A stretch of 64,000 nucleotides of DNA from G965216905 sp965216905. GTDB taxonomy: Bacteria; Actinomycetota; Acidimicrobiia; Spongiisociales; ZC4RG35. The notes below the pieces were generated by a model. It was given only the letters and a program-made list of their open reading frames with translations. It ran no database searches and was not told the origin of the DNA. The position numbers and the translations under genes were made by a program. Location of the stretch: NCBI GenBank assembly GCA_965216905.1, contig OZ244213.1, forward strand, positions 992,001-1,056,000, in the 5' to 3' direction. How positions within the stretch are numbered: the first letter of the stretch is position 1; every line of letters starts with the position of its first letter. This document shows positions 43,362 through 51,756 of the stretch, one piece after another.

Positions 43362-44624
43362 ATGTCACGTCGTATCACGGTGGTGTTGTTGTGTGCCACA
43401 CTCATGGTGCCGGTGCTGGGGGCGCCGACGGCGTCGGCCGATCCCAACGTCGTCATGTCGTCGGCCGAATGCAAGATCCGACGCCCGCTGGGTTCGATTG
43501 CGGCGACCGACCCCCAGATCCGCACGACGGGCGCCCGGTGGCAAGCAGCCGACCCCCAGCGCGACGTCCGGTTCCTGAACGCCTCGGTCGGATCGGTGGT
43601 GGGTCTCGACGGCGTCTTCGTCGAGGTCGAGGAGGAGAGCGCGACCACCGCCTCGTACCAGCAGGTCCTCACGGTCATGGTTGACGGTCAGCAGCGGACA
43701 CTCGACGCTCCGGTCTCGGCCGACTGCACGACCCTTCCGAAGGAGATCCGCTCTCGGTCGGGAACCACGCGCATCGACTTCTTCAACTTCTCGTGTCAGC
43801 CGGCGCGACCGGCGCTCGATTTTGGTTCTCAGCTCGGTGTCACCTTCCAACTCGCACACGCCGGGTACACGCCGATCGAGGCACAGGGGAGCGTCGCCGG
43901 GCAGTCACTGTCCGTGCTCGACGTGTTCGGGAGCTTTGTGCTCTTCACGACCATCCAACGCCCGGCCGAGGCGTACGATCTGGCCGGGACCATCACGGCG
44001 ACGTACGAGCCCGACGGCGGCGGCTCGACGCTGGTCGAGACCTACGACATCGACGTCACCGCTCAGTGTCCGGACTTCGCGGGACTGGTCGAGTTCACCG
44101 ACACGTTCGGCTCCGTGTTCGAACAGGACATCGCCTGGTTGGCGTCGGAGGGCATCACCCAGGGATGCAACCCGCCAGTCAACGACCGGTTCTGCCCCCA
44201 CGACCCGGTCACCCGCGGCCAGATGGCCGCCTTCCTCGTCCGAGCACTGGGCTACACCGACCAAGGATCGGCAACCTTCACCGACACCGACGGAAACGTC
44301 TTCGAAACCGACATCCGCAAGCTCGCAACCGCCGGAGTCACGTTCGGATGCAACCCACCGACCAACGACCGGTTCTGCCCCCACGACCCGGTCACCCGCG
44401 GCCAGATGGCCGCCTTCCTCGTCCGAGCACTGGGCTACACCGACCAAGGATCGGCAACCTTCACCGACACCGACGGAAACGTCTTCGAAACCGACATCCG
44501 CAAGCTCGCAACCGCCGGAGTCACGTTCGGATGCAACCCACCGACCAACGACCGGTTCTGCCCCCACGACCCGGTCACCCGCGGCCAGATGGCGGCGTTC
44601 CTCAGACGAGCGCTATCCGACTGA
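43362..44624 (+). CDS. Secreted protein with three S-layer-homology-like repeats
   Basis: A 420-residue exported protein. The signal peptide (ITVVLLCATLMVPVLGAPTA) ends near residue 25; an unknown beta-rich domain with several Cys follows to about residue 240. Three C-terminal repeats of about 61 residues come next (FTDTDGNVFETDIRKLA; GCNPP; RFCPHDPVTRGQMAAFL). These resemble SLH domains, with an added Cys pair, and probably hold the protein on the cell wall. ATG 43362 follows GAGGGGAC. The last two repeats are identical at DNA level. Confidence 0.87.
   Translation: MSRRITVVLLCATLMVPVLGAPTASADPNVVMSSAECKIRRPLGSIAATDPQIRTTGARWQAADPQRDVRFLNASVGSVVGLDGVFVEVEEESATTASYQQVLTVMVDGQQRTLDAPVSADCTTLPKEIRSRSGTTRIDFFNFSCQPARPALDFGSQLGVTFQLAHAGYTPIEAQGSVAGQSLSVLDVFGSFVLFTTIQRPAEAYDLAGTITATYEPDGGGSTLVETYDIDVTAQCPDFAGLVEFTDTFGSVFEQDIAWLASEGITQGCNPPVNDRFCPHDPVTRGQMAAFLVRALGYTDQGSATFTDTDGNVFETDIRKLATAGVTFGCNPPTNDRFCPHDPVTRGQMAAFLVRALGYTDQGSATFTDTDGNVFETDIRKLATAGVTFGCNPPTNDRFCPHDPVTRGQMAAFLRRALSD
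44221..44586 (+). repeat. Two identical 183-base tandem repeats within the S-layer-repeat gene
   Basis: Units 44221-44403 and 44404-44586 read as identical over 183 bases (61 codons); the next unit diverges soon after 44587. Identity at silent positions implies recent duplication or gene conversion, so repeat number may vary between strains. Confidence 0.85.
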
Positions 44625-44663
44625 GGCTGGGCGTCCGCCAAACCAAGCCGACCCGGAGAAGGT

Positions 44664-45473
44664 ATGACACGCTCGATCCTGTTGACCAACGACGATGGCG
44701 TCGACTCGCCGGCGCTGCTGCCCTTCGCCCGCTCGCTGCAACCGCTGGGCGAGGTGACGGTGGTGGTCCCGGATGCCGAGCGGTCGTGGATCGGCAAGGC
44801 GATCACCCGCTATGGAGAGGTCACGCTCGACCACCGGCCGACCGCGGGCGTCGACCTTCACACCACGTCCGGCTATCCGGCCGACGCCGTTCAACTCGGT
44901 GTCCACCATCTGGGCCCGGTACCCGATCTGGTCGTGTCGGGCATCAATCTGGGGTACAACCACGGCACCGCCTACCTGATGTCGTCGGGCACGGTGGGCG
45001 CCGCGATCGAAGGCTGGATCGCCGGGGCGGCGGCGGTGGCGGTCTCGACCGGCGTGATGACCGACTGGCATGAGTGGCGCGCCTCTCTGCTCGACAGGGA
45101 CGAGTCGGAGTGGAAGCGCCTCGGAGAGGTGGCCACCGCCGTCATCGCCGATCTGATCGCCACCGACATCTTCGAGATGGCCGACGTGGTTTCGGTCAAC
45201 CTGCCATTCGACGCCACCGCCGCCACGGAGCGTCGCATCACCACCATCGCCCGGGTGCGCTACAGCGGGCTGTTCGGGCCGTCGACCGGCACCGGGTTCG
45301 TCCACGACTATCGGGGCGGCTACTCGATGGAGTCCGACGACCATCGGTCCGACATGGCTGCGGCAACGGACGGGGCCATCTCGATCACACCGGTGCGACT
45401 TCCGGAGACCGTCCCGGTGTCGTCCGAGACCCGGGCCGCCATCGAACGTCGCGAGGGTTCGACCCGGAGCTGA
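44664..45473 (+). CDS. surE: 5'/3'-nucleotidase SurE
   Basis: A 269-residue SurE phosphatase. The metal site TNDDG (Asp10, Asp11), Ser41 in ERSWIGKAI and SGINLGYNHG (metal-ligand Asn) are all present, followed by SSGTVGAAIEG. It dephosphorylates nucleoside monophosphates and short polyphosphate. It begins 39 bases after the S-layer-repeat gene. Confidence 0.93.
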   Translation: MTRSILLTNDDGVDSPALLPFARSLQPLGEVTVVVPDAERSWIGKAITRYGEVTLDHRPTAGVDLHTTSGYPADAVQLGVHHLGPVPDLVVSGINLGYNHGTAYLMSSGTVGAAIEGWIAGAAAVAVSTGVMTDWHEWRASLLDRDESEWKRLGEVATAVIADLIATDIFEMADVVSVNLPFDATAATERRITTIARVRYSGLFGPSTGTGFVHDYRGGYSMESDDHRSDMAAATDGAISITPVRLPETVPVSSETRAAIERREGSTRS

Positions 45474-45493
45474 AAGGGCTTCGACTCTCCGGT

Positions 45494-46720
45494 TCAGACG
45501 TCGAAACCCCACTCGCCGGCGGCGATGATCGGTTCCTCCGATCCGTCGGCGCGTACGCCGAACACGTCGAGCTCCGGCGAGCCGACCACGAAATCGACGT
45601 GGAGGGCACTGTGATTCAGTCCGGCTTCGAGCCGCTCTTCAGGCGACATCTCCATCGCCCCCTCGACGCACGTCGGAAACGACAGACCCAAGGCGATGTG
45701 GCACGCGTCGTTCTCGTCGAAAAGCATGTTGTTCCACACGAGCCCTTCTGCAGCGACAGCACTGGACTGCGGGACCATCGCCAGCTCGCCGAAGCGCACC
45801 GATCCCTCGTCGGTCTCGAGGATCTGGTCGAGGGCGTCCCGACCTGTCTCGGCGGTGGCCGAGACAACCCTCCCGTCGGCGATCTCGAAGGCAAACCCAT
45901 CGATCCGTGTTCCGAAGTAGGTCAGTGGCTTGGTCGCCCGAATGTGTCCGTTGGCGTGCATGCGATGCGGAACGGTGAAGACTTCCTCGGTGGGGATGTT
46001 GGGCATGAAGGTGCGCTTCCCGGGGCCGTCGACGCCTCCGCCCTCCCACCGCGCCCCGGTGGGCAGCCCGAAGGTGACGTCGGTTCCCGGTCCGTCGTAG
46101 CGGATGGCCGAGTACTCCCGGCAGGTCAGGTATCGACGGCGGGCGACGAGGTCGCCGGCGTGTTCCCGCCACGCCGCCACCGGGTCGTCGACGTCGATGC
46201 GACACGCCCGGAAGATGGCGTCCCACAGTCGCTCGGTCGCATCGTCCCGACCCGGGAACACGGTCTCGGTCCAACCGGCCCACGGTGCCGCCACCACGCA
46301 CCACGGGACCCGTCCGGCCATCTGATCACCGCTCACTTCGACGATTCGCTCGTTGTTGACCTTGCGAAATCGCTTCACGCGAGCGAGGTCGACCCCGGCG
46401 AAGGCATCTGGATCCTCGGCGAGGATCTTGAGGGTCGCCGACCCCTGCTCCAATGCCAACCGCCACAGCTCGGTCGAGTCGGCCACCGTGTCGACGGCGG
46501 CGTCGGTTCCGTGGTCGAAGCGAGCACGTTCGACCGGCGGATAGTCCCAAACCACGTCAACATTCGTCGCACCGGCGGCATAGGCCGCCTCGGCGAGGCG
46601 CCGAACGAAGTCCGCAGTCCCCAGGGGTGACCCGATGAGCAGCCGGTCGCCGGGGCGAATCCCCAAGCCGACATCGATCGCCACCTGCGCATACCGATCC
46701 AACATCACATCCGAAGGCAT
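45494..46720 (-). CDS. M29-family aminopeptidase
   Basis: A 408-residue thermophilic-type (M29) metalloaminopeptidase. Family signatures: MLDRYAQVAIDVGLGIRPGD at the start, PNIPTEEVFTVPHR and GELAMVPQSS (metal-ligand Glu residues), then ACHIALG and SALHVDFVVGSPELDV (His and Asp ligands). Cytoplasmic, probably for peptide turnover. ATG 46720. It converges on surE. Confidence 0.92.
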   Translation of the reverse strand: MPSDVMLDRYAQVAIDVGLGIRPGDRLLIGSPLGTADFVRRLAEAAYAAGATNVDVVWDYPPVERARFDHGTDAAVDTVADSTELWRLALEQGSATLKILAEDPDAFAGVDLARVKRFRKVNNERIVEVSGDQMAGRVPWCVVAAPWAGWTETVFPGRDDATERLWDAIFRACRIDVDDPVAAWREHAGDLVARRRYLTCREYSAIRYDGPGTDVTFGLPTGARWEGGGVDGPGKRTFMPNIPTEEVFTVPHRMHANGHIRATKPLTYFGTRIDGFAFEIADGRVVSATAETGRDALDQILETDEGSVRFGELAMVPQSSAVAAEGLVWNNMLFDENDACHIALGLSFPTCVEGAMEMSPEERLEAGLNHSALHVDFVVGSPELDVFGVRADGSEEPIIAAGEWGFDV

Positions 46721-46844
46721 TGGTCTCCCGTCTCGCTCGGGCTGGGAAACCTACTACCCGCCTGGCCAGTGCTCGTGATCGAGCGCGGCGCTCGGGGTTC
46801 GGGTAGGTTCTGGGTCGGGAACGTCGTAACTCGGGGAGGAACCC

Positions 46845-48599
46845 ATGATCCGCCGTCTCGCACTCGTGTTCGCGTTGGCACTGGTCGTCACCGCCGCACC
46901 CGCCACCGCCGAGGAGGTGTCGCCACCCGAAGCGGTCACCACCCACCGCGAGATGGTGGTCACCGCCAACCCGCTCGCCACCGCCGCCGGCGCCAAGGTC
47001 CTGCAACAGGGGGGGACCGCCGCCGACGCCATGGTCGCCGCTCAGACGGTCCTCAGCCTGGTCGAGCCCCAGTCGAGTGGACTGGGAGGGGGCGCGTTCC
47101 TGGTGTGGCACGACGCCGCCACCGGTGAGATCACCACCTACGACGCCCGCGAGAAGGCGCCCCTCGCCGCCAACGAGTATCGCTTCTCCGGGCTCGGCTT
47201 CTTCACGGCATGGCAGTCCGGCCTGTCGGTCGGTGTGCCCGGGACGCCCATGCTGATGGAGGTGGTGCACCGCGAGCACGGCAACCGTCCGTGGCCCACC
47301 CTCTTCTCGAGCGCCGTTCGACTGGCGGAGGGCGGGTACGAGGTGACGAACCGAACGGCCGATCAGGTGAATGCGCTCCTCGCGTTGAATCCCAACTGCA
47401 CCGACCGGCTGTTCTTCCGCGATCCGGTGGCCTTCGAGTACTTCACGAACGGTGACACCACCGACTGCGCAGCGGTCCCCGCCGGCACCCGGGTCCAGAA
47501 CCCCGACTACGCCGACACCTTGAAGACCCTGCGCAAACAGGGAGCCGCCGGGTTCTACAGCGGCGAGCTGGCCGAGGCGATCGTCGACGCCGTCCAGGGC
47601 GACCTCGCCATCCCCGGCGACATGACCATCGCCGACCTGGCCGCCTACGAGGTGGTGGAACGGACTCCCGTCTGTGTCGACTACCGGGGTCACGAAGTGT
47701 GTGGCATGGGCCCACCATCGTCGGGTGCGATCGCCGTCGGACAGATCCTCGGCATCCTCGAGAACTTCGACCTGGGCGACGACCCGCTCGGCGAGGAGTT
47801 CGTCCATCTGTTCGCCCAGGCGGGTCGTTTGGCGTTCGCCGATCGCAACCTGTACGTCGGCGACACCGACTTCGTCACCGTGCCGGTCCAGGGAATGATC
47901 GACGAGGCGTACCTGGCGTCGCGGGCGGCGCTGATCACCGACATGGACATGGGCACGGCGGCACCGGGACTCCCTCCTGGTGAGTTCGATCCCACGGCGC
48001 CCCAGGACAACGACACCGAAGGCGGCACCAGCCACATCTCGATCGTCGACCGGTACGGGAACGCCCTATCGATGACCACCACCATCGAGAGTTCGTTCGG
48101 GAACGGTGTGATGGTGCCGGGAGGCGGTTTCCTGCTCAACAACGAGCTGACCGACTTCTCCTTCGCTCCGTTCACCGCCGAAGGAGTGCCGATCGCCAAC
48201 CGGGTGCAGCCGGGCAAGCGGCCCCGCAGCTCGATGTCGCCCACCATCGTCCGCCAGGGTGGCGAGGTGGTGCTGGTGACGGGTTCGCCGGGCGGTTCGT
48301 CGATCATCGGCTACACGGCTCAGTCGATCGTCAACGTGTTGGACTTCGGGCTCGACGCCCAGGAGGCGGTGAACGTCCCGCACCATCAGAACCGCAACGG
48401 CTCCACCAACCTCGAGGCTCCGATCCCCGGCGTCACCGACGACTACGACGTCGAGGCACTGCGGGCCGCCCTCGAAGCGCGAGGACATCCGGTCAGCGTC
48501 GGGACGTTGACCAGCGGGCTGTCGGTGATCCAGGTGACGGACGACGGATTCGTCGGCGGGGCGGACCATCGGAGAGACGGGACGGTGGGCGGCCGTTGA
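46845..48599 (+). CDS. ggt: Gamma-glutamyltransferase
   Basis: A 584-residue precursor that cleaves itself into two subunits. It has a signal peptide (LALVFALALVVTAAPATA), the large subunit with GGGAFLVWHD and REKAP, and the autoprocessing/catalytic Thr395 in TEGGTSHISIVD at the start of the small subunit. SFGNGVMVPGGGFLLNNE and RPRSSMSPTIV complete the active site. It acts outside the membrane on glutathione-like or gamma-glutamyl compounds. ATG 46845 has GGGGAGG upstream. Confidence 0.95.
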   Translation: MIRRLALVFALALVVTAAPATAEEVSPPEAVTTHREMVVTANPLATAAGAKVLQQGGTAADAMVAAQTVLSLVEPQSSGLGGGAFLVWHDAATGEITTYDAREKAPLAANEYRFSGLGFFTAWQSGLSVGVPGTPMLMEVVHREHGNRPWPTLFSSAVRLAEGGYEVTNRTADQVNALLALNPNCTDRLFFRDPVAFEYFTNGDTTDCAAVPAGTRVQNPDYADTLKTLRKQGAAGFYSGELAEAIVDAVQGDLAIPGDMTIADLAAYEVVERTPVCVDYRGHEVCGMGPPSSGAIAVGQILGILENFDLGDDPLGEEFVHLFAQAGRLAFADRNLYVGDTDFVTVPVQGMIDEAYLASRAALITDMDMGTAAPGLPPGEFDPTAPQDNDTEGGTSHISIVDRYGNALSMTTTIESSFGNGVMVPGGGFLLNNELTDFSFAPFTAEGVPIANRVQPGKRPRSSMSPTIVRQGGEVVLVTGSPGGSSIIGYTAQSIVNVLDFGLDAQEAVNVPHHQNRNGSTNLEAPIPGVTDDYDVEALRAALEARGHPVSVGTLTSGLSVIQVTDDGFVGGADHRRDGTVGGR

Positions 48600-48636
48600 C
48601 AAGGCGCGCGGCTGGGCGCCGTGACCGATGCGGCGC

Positions 48637-49050
48637 TCAGTCGAGGCCGGCGACGGTGACCGACACCGCCCCGGCGGTGAGCCGTTCGAGGTCGTCGACG
48701 TCTCCGGTCAGCACGACTCCCCCGCCTGCTTCGGCGGCCACTGCCACGACGTGCGCGTCGACGACGGCGTCGCTGCCCATGCCGGCGACGGTGAGCAGCC
48801 CGCCGACGAGCCGGGCGAGCTGACGGTCGGTGTCGCGCAGCCGGAAGCCCGTTTCGCGGGCCAGGAGCGAGTCGACGGCTTGGGCGTGGGCTCGGCCCCG
48901 ATAGGACTCGGTGAGAACCAGGGTCGGGAGGACCACCTCGCGTCCCAGCCGGCGGGCCGCTTCCAGCGCCGCCCTGACCGTCTGTCGTCGGGGGCCGGAT
49001 CGGGTGAGCGCCGTCAAGGCTTCGGCGTCGAGCGCCACCACCTGCGTCAC
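48637..49050 (-). CDS. PIN-domain ribonuclease toxin (VapC family)
   Basis: A 137-residue PIN protein with acidic residues in VVALDAEALTAL, TLVLTESYRG, SDAVVDAHVVAVA and LTGDVDDLERL, the four-acid metal site of VapC RNases. GTG 49050 overlaps the stop of its antitoxin gene (GTGA), the usual coupled order. It is the first of several PIN toxins in a row. Target RNA unknown. Confidence 0.87.
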   Translation of the reverse strand: MTQVVALDAEALTALTRSGPRRQTVRAALEAARRLGREVVLPTLVLTESYRGRAHAQAVDSLLARETGFRLRDTDRQLARLVGGLLTVAGMGSDAVVDAHVVAVAAEAGGGVVLTGDVDDLERLTAGAVSVTVAGLD

Positions 49051-49271
49051 TGCAGTGCGGTGATGAAACGCTTGACCAGTTCCTCGTCGACCGGGCCGTC
49101 CTCGACTTCCAGCTCGTCGAGGAGTCGCGAGAGCTTCTGGCGGCGGATCTGTGCCTCGGTCGCGTCACGCAGGGCCCGGTTGACGACCGCCGAGAGGTTC
49201 TCCGATCCGCCGATCCGTTCGACGAGATCCTCATCGAGCGTGACGGACACCTTTCGTTTGCTCTGCGCCAT
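49047..49271 (-). CDS. Antitoxin of PIN toxin (ribbon-helix-helix type)
   Basis: A 74-residue antitoxin. The N-terminal strand KRKVSVTLDEDLVERIGG and helices SAVVNRALRDATEAQIRRQ suit a ribbon-helix-helix DNA-binding domain; the acidic tail (ELEVEDGPVDEELVKRFI) would wrap the toxin. Start at 49271 or 49280. A CCTACC-AA-GGTAGG inverted repeat directly upstream is a good autoregulatory operator. Confidence 0.85.
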   Translation of the reverse strand: MAQSKRKVSVTLDEDLVERIGGSENLSAVVNRALRDATEAQIRRQKLSRLLDELEVEDGPVDEELVKRFITALQ

Positions 49272-49280
49272 CCACGTCAT

Positions 49281-49294
49281 CCTACCAAGGTAGG
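49281..49294. promoter_or_regulatory. Inverted repeat upstream of PIN antitoxin
   Basis: CCTACC and GGTAGG separated by AA, starting one base upstream of the earlier possible ATG of the antitoxin gene. RHH antitoxins repress their own operon by binding such repeats; the assignment is by position. Confidence 0.6.
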
Positions 49295-49365
49295 AGTTGG
49301 GTATGACAGATTCGGATGAGAGTCGGAGACATCGATTCCCAACCTCGCGAGCCGCACCTATCCGA

Positions 49366-49813
49366 TCAGGATTCGAATCGCTGCTCCGGGTCGGACGGCG
49401 GGAGGTCGCTGGGATGGGTGATGGCGACTTCGGTGATGTCGGGTGAGAAGTCCCGGGTGTTGTTGGTGATGAAGCGCTGTGCACCGGCTCCCACTGCGGT
49501 CGCCAGGTGGACTGCGGCCGGAGCCCGCAGGCGGTACTCGGCGCCCAATGCGACGGCGAGCCGAGCGGTGGCGACGTCCAGGGGACGGAGGACCAGCCGC
49601 CCGAGCAGCGCCGCCAGTGCGGCGACTTCGTCGTCGGCGCGCTCCCGGATCGGCTTGCTGAGCAGTTCGGGAAGCAACAGAACGGAGCCGATGCCGGCGG
49701 GTTCGGTGTGTTCGTCGACGACGCGGGGAAGAGGGCACGGACACGTTGACCCAGCTCATGTTCTCGAGTGCGGCGTAGATCAACACATCGGCATCGGATG
49801 CGTCCACCGTCAC
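49366..49813 (-). pseudogene. PIN-domain toxin disrupted by two frameshifts
   Basis: The N-terminal part (GTG 49813; DASDADVLIYAALEN), a short middle (ELGQRVRALFP) and the C-terminal part (VVDEHTEPAGIGSVLLLPEL through VHLATAVGAGAQRFITNNTR) are recognisable PIN sequence, but lie in three different frames. One missing base near 49760 (after GAGAAC) and one near 49723 (in the CCCC run) would restore a single protein. Either the toxin is inactivated or the assembly has two errors 40 bases apart. Its start overlaps the stop of an equally damaged antitoxin (GTGA), as in an intact module. Confidence 0.75.
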
Positions 49814-50076
49814 CTGGCCGATCTGGCGTTGCGGATCTCTCCGACGAGCTCTTCCGCTCGCTCGGGTGCCAGCTCTGGTTCGAGCACGGACCTCCGACCC
49901 CGGCCGATGATTCCGGCGACGTCGCCGGCCAGACCATGATGCGATCGGTCCGGCGAACGGCGAGGTTGTCGGGTCGCACGATCACGGCGACCGGCTGGCC
50001 GTGGCGGGTGATCGTCACCTCCTCCTCCTCAATTATCCGATCCAGGATCGCGGGAAGTGCTGCTCGCGCCGAAGCT
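49810..50076 (-). pseudogene. Phd/YefM-type antitoxin relic
   Basis: Sequence typical of this antitoxin family (ARAALPAILDRIIEEEE; VTITRHGQPVAVIVRP) is followed, after a one-base frame change near 49935-49950, by a matching C-terminus (VLEPELAPERAEELVGEIRN) ending at 49810. No start codon precedes the conserved region, and the N-terminus is merged with the 3' end of the 50029-50559 ORF. Together with the broken PIN gene it forms a dead or dying toxin-antitoxin pair. Confidence 0.65.
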
Positions 50077-50559
50077 CTCGAACTCCCAGGAGTCGAGCCG
50101 GTCGAGGTGGTGCACGAAATCGGCGAACGCTGCTCGAAAGGCGACCCAGAACTCGGCTGCATCGGCCGTCGCCGCCAACACCGGTCGGTTGGGCTCGGAT
50201 ACAGTGATCATTATCAACCCCGGCTCGATGGTCTCGAGCGTGATCTCGATCGGCTGGCTGGGGAAGGAGGTTCGAGCCGCCCCCCACCGCCGACAATTCT
50301 GCGCCGCCGTGAACAGAAACCCCTCGACGAGACCGTCGACCGCGGTGACCCCGCTCGACGAATCGGCGACCAGATTCCAGTTCTGGTGCAGCACTTCCTG
50401 CACGATCCGCACCACGTCCGCAGGAGTCGTCGCGGCGTCGAGCAGCAGTCCGATGTCTCCGGGATCGCTGGTCACCACTCGATCACCAGGCCCGACGAAG
50501 AGCGCCGCGGCCGCGTCGATGGGATCGGCCCTCGCCCTGATGCCCCAATGTGGCGTCAC
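50029..50559 (-). pseudogene. Mosaic ORF: PIN tail + polymorphic-toxin tail + immunity-protein tail
   Basis: A 176-residue open frame made of three pieces. Residues 11-43 (DPIDAAAALFVGPGDRVVTS, DPGDIGLLLDAA) are the end of a PIN domain. Residues 44-81 (TTPADVVRIVQEVLHQNW) match residues 360-400 of the toxin at 52212-53471 (TTADDIVGIVREVLNQNW). Residues about 85-164 (FPSQPIEITLETIEPGLIMI; FADFVHHLDRLDSWEFESF) match the C-terminal half of the immunity protein at 51757-52215 (FPGQPIDIILEMIDPRLVLI; LTDFVGHLSRLEVDDVEVF). It looks like the remains of an older cassette fused by deletions. Whether it is expressed is unknown. Confidence 0.7.
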
Positions 50560-50673
50560 CCTGCTTCGACAACGCCGCCAGCAGCGGCAGCGAAACGCCA
50601 GATCGGCGAGGTCGCCGCTCCGCCGGTACGGAGATCCGCAAGTCGCTACGACATCTCCGGAACTCGCGCCCCG

Positions 50674-51090
50674 TCACGCATCTTCGGGTAGGAGTCGGAA
50701 GACGCCGCTCCCCCGCACCGGCCGAAGGACACGAAAGTGCCGGAGATCGAAGGTGGCGATGTCGTCGGTCTGGAGCCGGTCGGCGACGACGGCGAGCGAT
50801 GCGTCGGTCAACCCGACGTCGGTGTCGTATCGGCCGGCGTACTCGACGATCGATCGCCCCGCATCCGGCCACCACTCCAACAGGTACACACCCTCAGCGA
50901 CATCGCGTCGCCAGGCCGACGCCGCCTGTGGACCGAGACGCGTGACGCACAGGTAGTCGACCTCCGCCAGTACGAGCGGCGAGGTCGCCAGCTCTGGACG
51001 GCCGCGCCGGTACCAGGCGACGGCCTCGTGGTGTCGATTGTCCCTGCGATCCATCAGCGCGTAGATCAGCGACGTGTCGACAACGATCAA
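50674..51090 (-). CDS. PIN-domain ribonuclease toxin (VapC family)
   Basis: A 138-residue PIN toxin: LIVVDTSLIYALMDRRDN (first Asp), LVLAEVDYL (Glu), VGLTDASLAVVADRL and IATFDLRHFRVLRP. All four acidic positions are present. The start is TTG 51090, which overlaps the antitoxin stop (TTGA); no ATG or GTG is available near the domain edge. Expected to be an RNase restrained by the upstream RHH antitoxin. Confidence 0.88.
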   Translation of the reverse strand: MIVVDTSLIYALMDRRDNRHHEAVAWYRRGRPELATSPLVLAEVDYLCVTRLGPQAASAWRRDVAEGVYLLEWWPDAGRSIVEYAGRYDTDVGLTDASLAVVADRLQTDDIATFDLRHFRVLRPVRGSGVFRLLPEDA

Positions 51091-51308
51091 GGTTCCCCGA
51101 AGCCTTCGAGATAGCCCTCGACGTTGTCGGCCACGTCGCCTGGTCCGTCGCCGACGGCGATCGCTTGCACGGTGGGCCGGTTGGCGCCCTCGACCGCCCG
51201 ACGCAGCGCTCGTCTGATCACTTCCGCCTTGGAGATCGATTCCTGGGCGGCGAGCCGGTCGAGAGCCCGGTCTAGGTCGGGCTCGAGGTAGACGCTCGTC
51301 TTCTTCAT
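51087..51308 (-). CDS. Ribbon-helix-helix antitoxin (VapB type)
   Basis: A 73-residue CopG/RHH antitoxin: strand KKTSVYLEPDLDRALDRLAA, helix KAEVIRRALRRAVEGANRP, then an acidic toxin-binding tail. ATG 51308, with GGAGGT about 12 bases upstream. Coupled to the TTG of its toxin gene. The two appear intact, unlike the neighbouring module. Confidence 0.87.
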   Translation of the reverse strand: MKKTSVYLEPDLDRALDRLAAQESISKAEVIRRALRRAVEGANRPTVQAIAVGDGPGDVADNVEGYLEGFGEP

Positions 51309-51494
51309 ACAGTATAGGGTACCTCCCGCCATCCCTCCCGGACGAGAACCGACTGCTATCCAGCCTTGGCCTGCTGAGCCATGTCGGACGTACGCGCACG
51401 TATCGCCAGTCGGAAGGTATTTCGGGTCGGCGTCGGCGTCGTAGGCAGCGAGGAAGAGAACAGAGTCGCCGCTCTCGATGAGTTCGTCGACCGC

Positions 51495-51656
51495 TTAGCG
51501 AATCGTGTCCGGCGAGCTGTCGGCCAAGATCACGAGCCCGGCAGCCACGAAGCACCGACCTCCCGCGTTCTCGTCGTGGGTGCGGTAGTGGTCGAGGCGC
51601 TCGGCAATCTGTCCGATCCCACCGCTCGTCCAACGGAGATTCCGGGGATCATCCAT
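51495..51656 (-). CDS. Small hypothetical protein or 5' part of a broken gene
   Basis: A 53-residue frame with an AAGGAG site five bases before ATG 51656 (MDDPRNLRWTSGGIGQIAER; RCFVAAGLVILADSS). After its TAA the same frame stays open and coding-like for more than 100 further bases (ELIESGDSVLFLAAYDAD), so this may be one gene cut by a point stop. The rest of the 51309-51756 gap holds nothing else I can name. It lies between the toxin-antitoxin pair and the immunity gene and could be another immunity-type protein; that is a guess. Confidence 0.4.
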   Translation of the reverse strand: MDDPRNLRWTSGGIGQIAERLDHYRTHDENAGGRCFVAAGLVILADSSPDTIR

Positions 51657-51756
51657 GAAGCTCCTTGAGAACCGAGATGCCACGACTGCTCTACCGTCTC
51701 ACAGGACTCGATCGCCGACCGTCGGCTGAGGGATCGCCCGACGTCTGACCCCTTGG

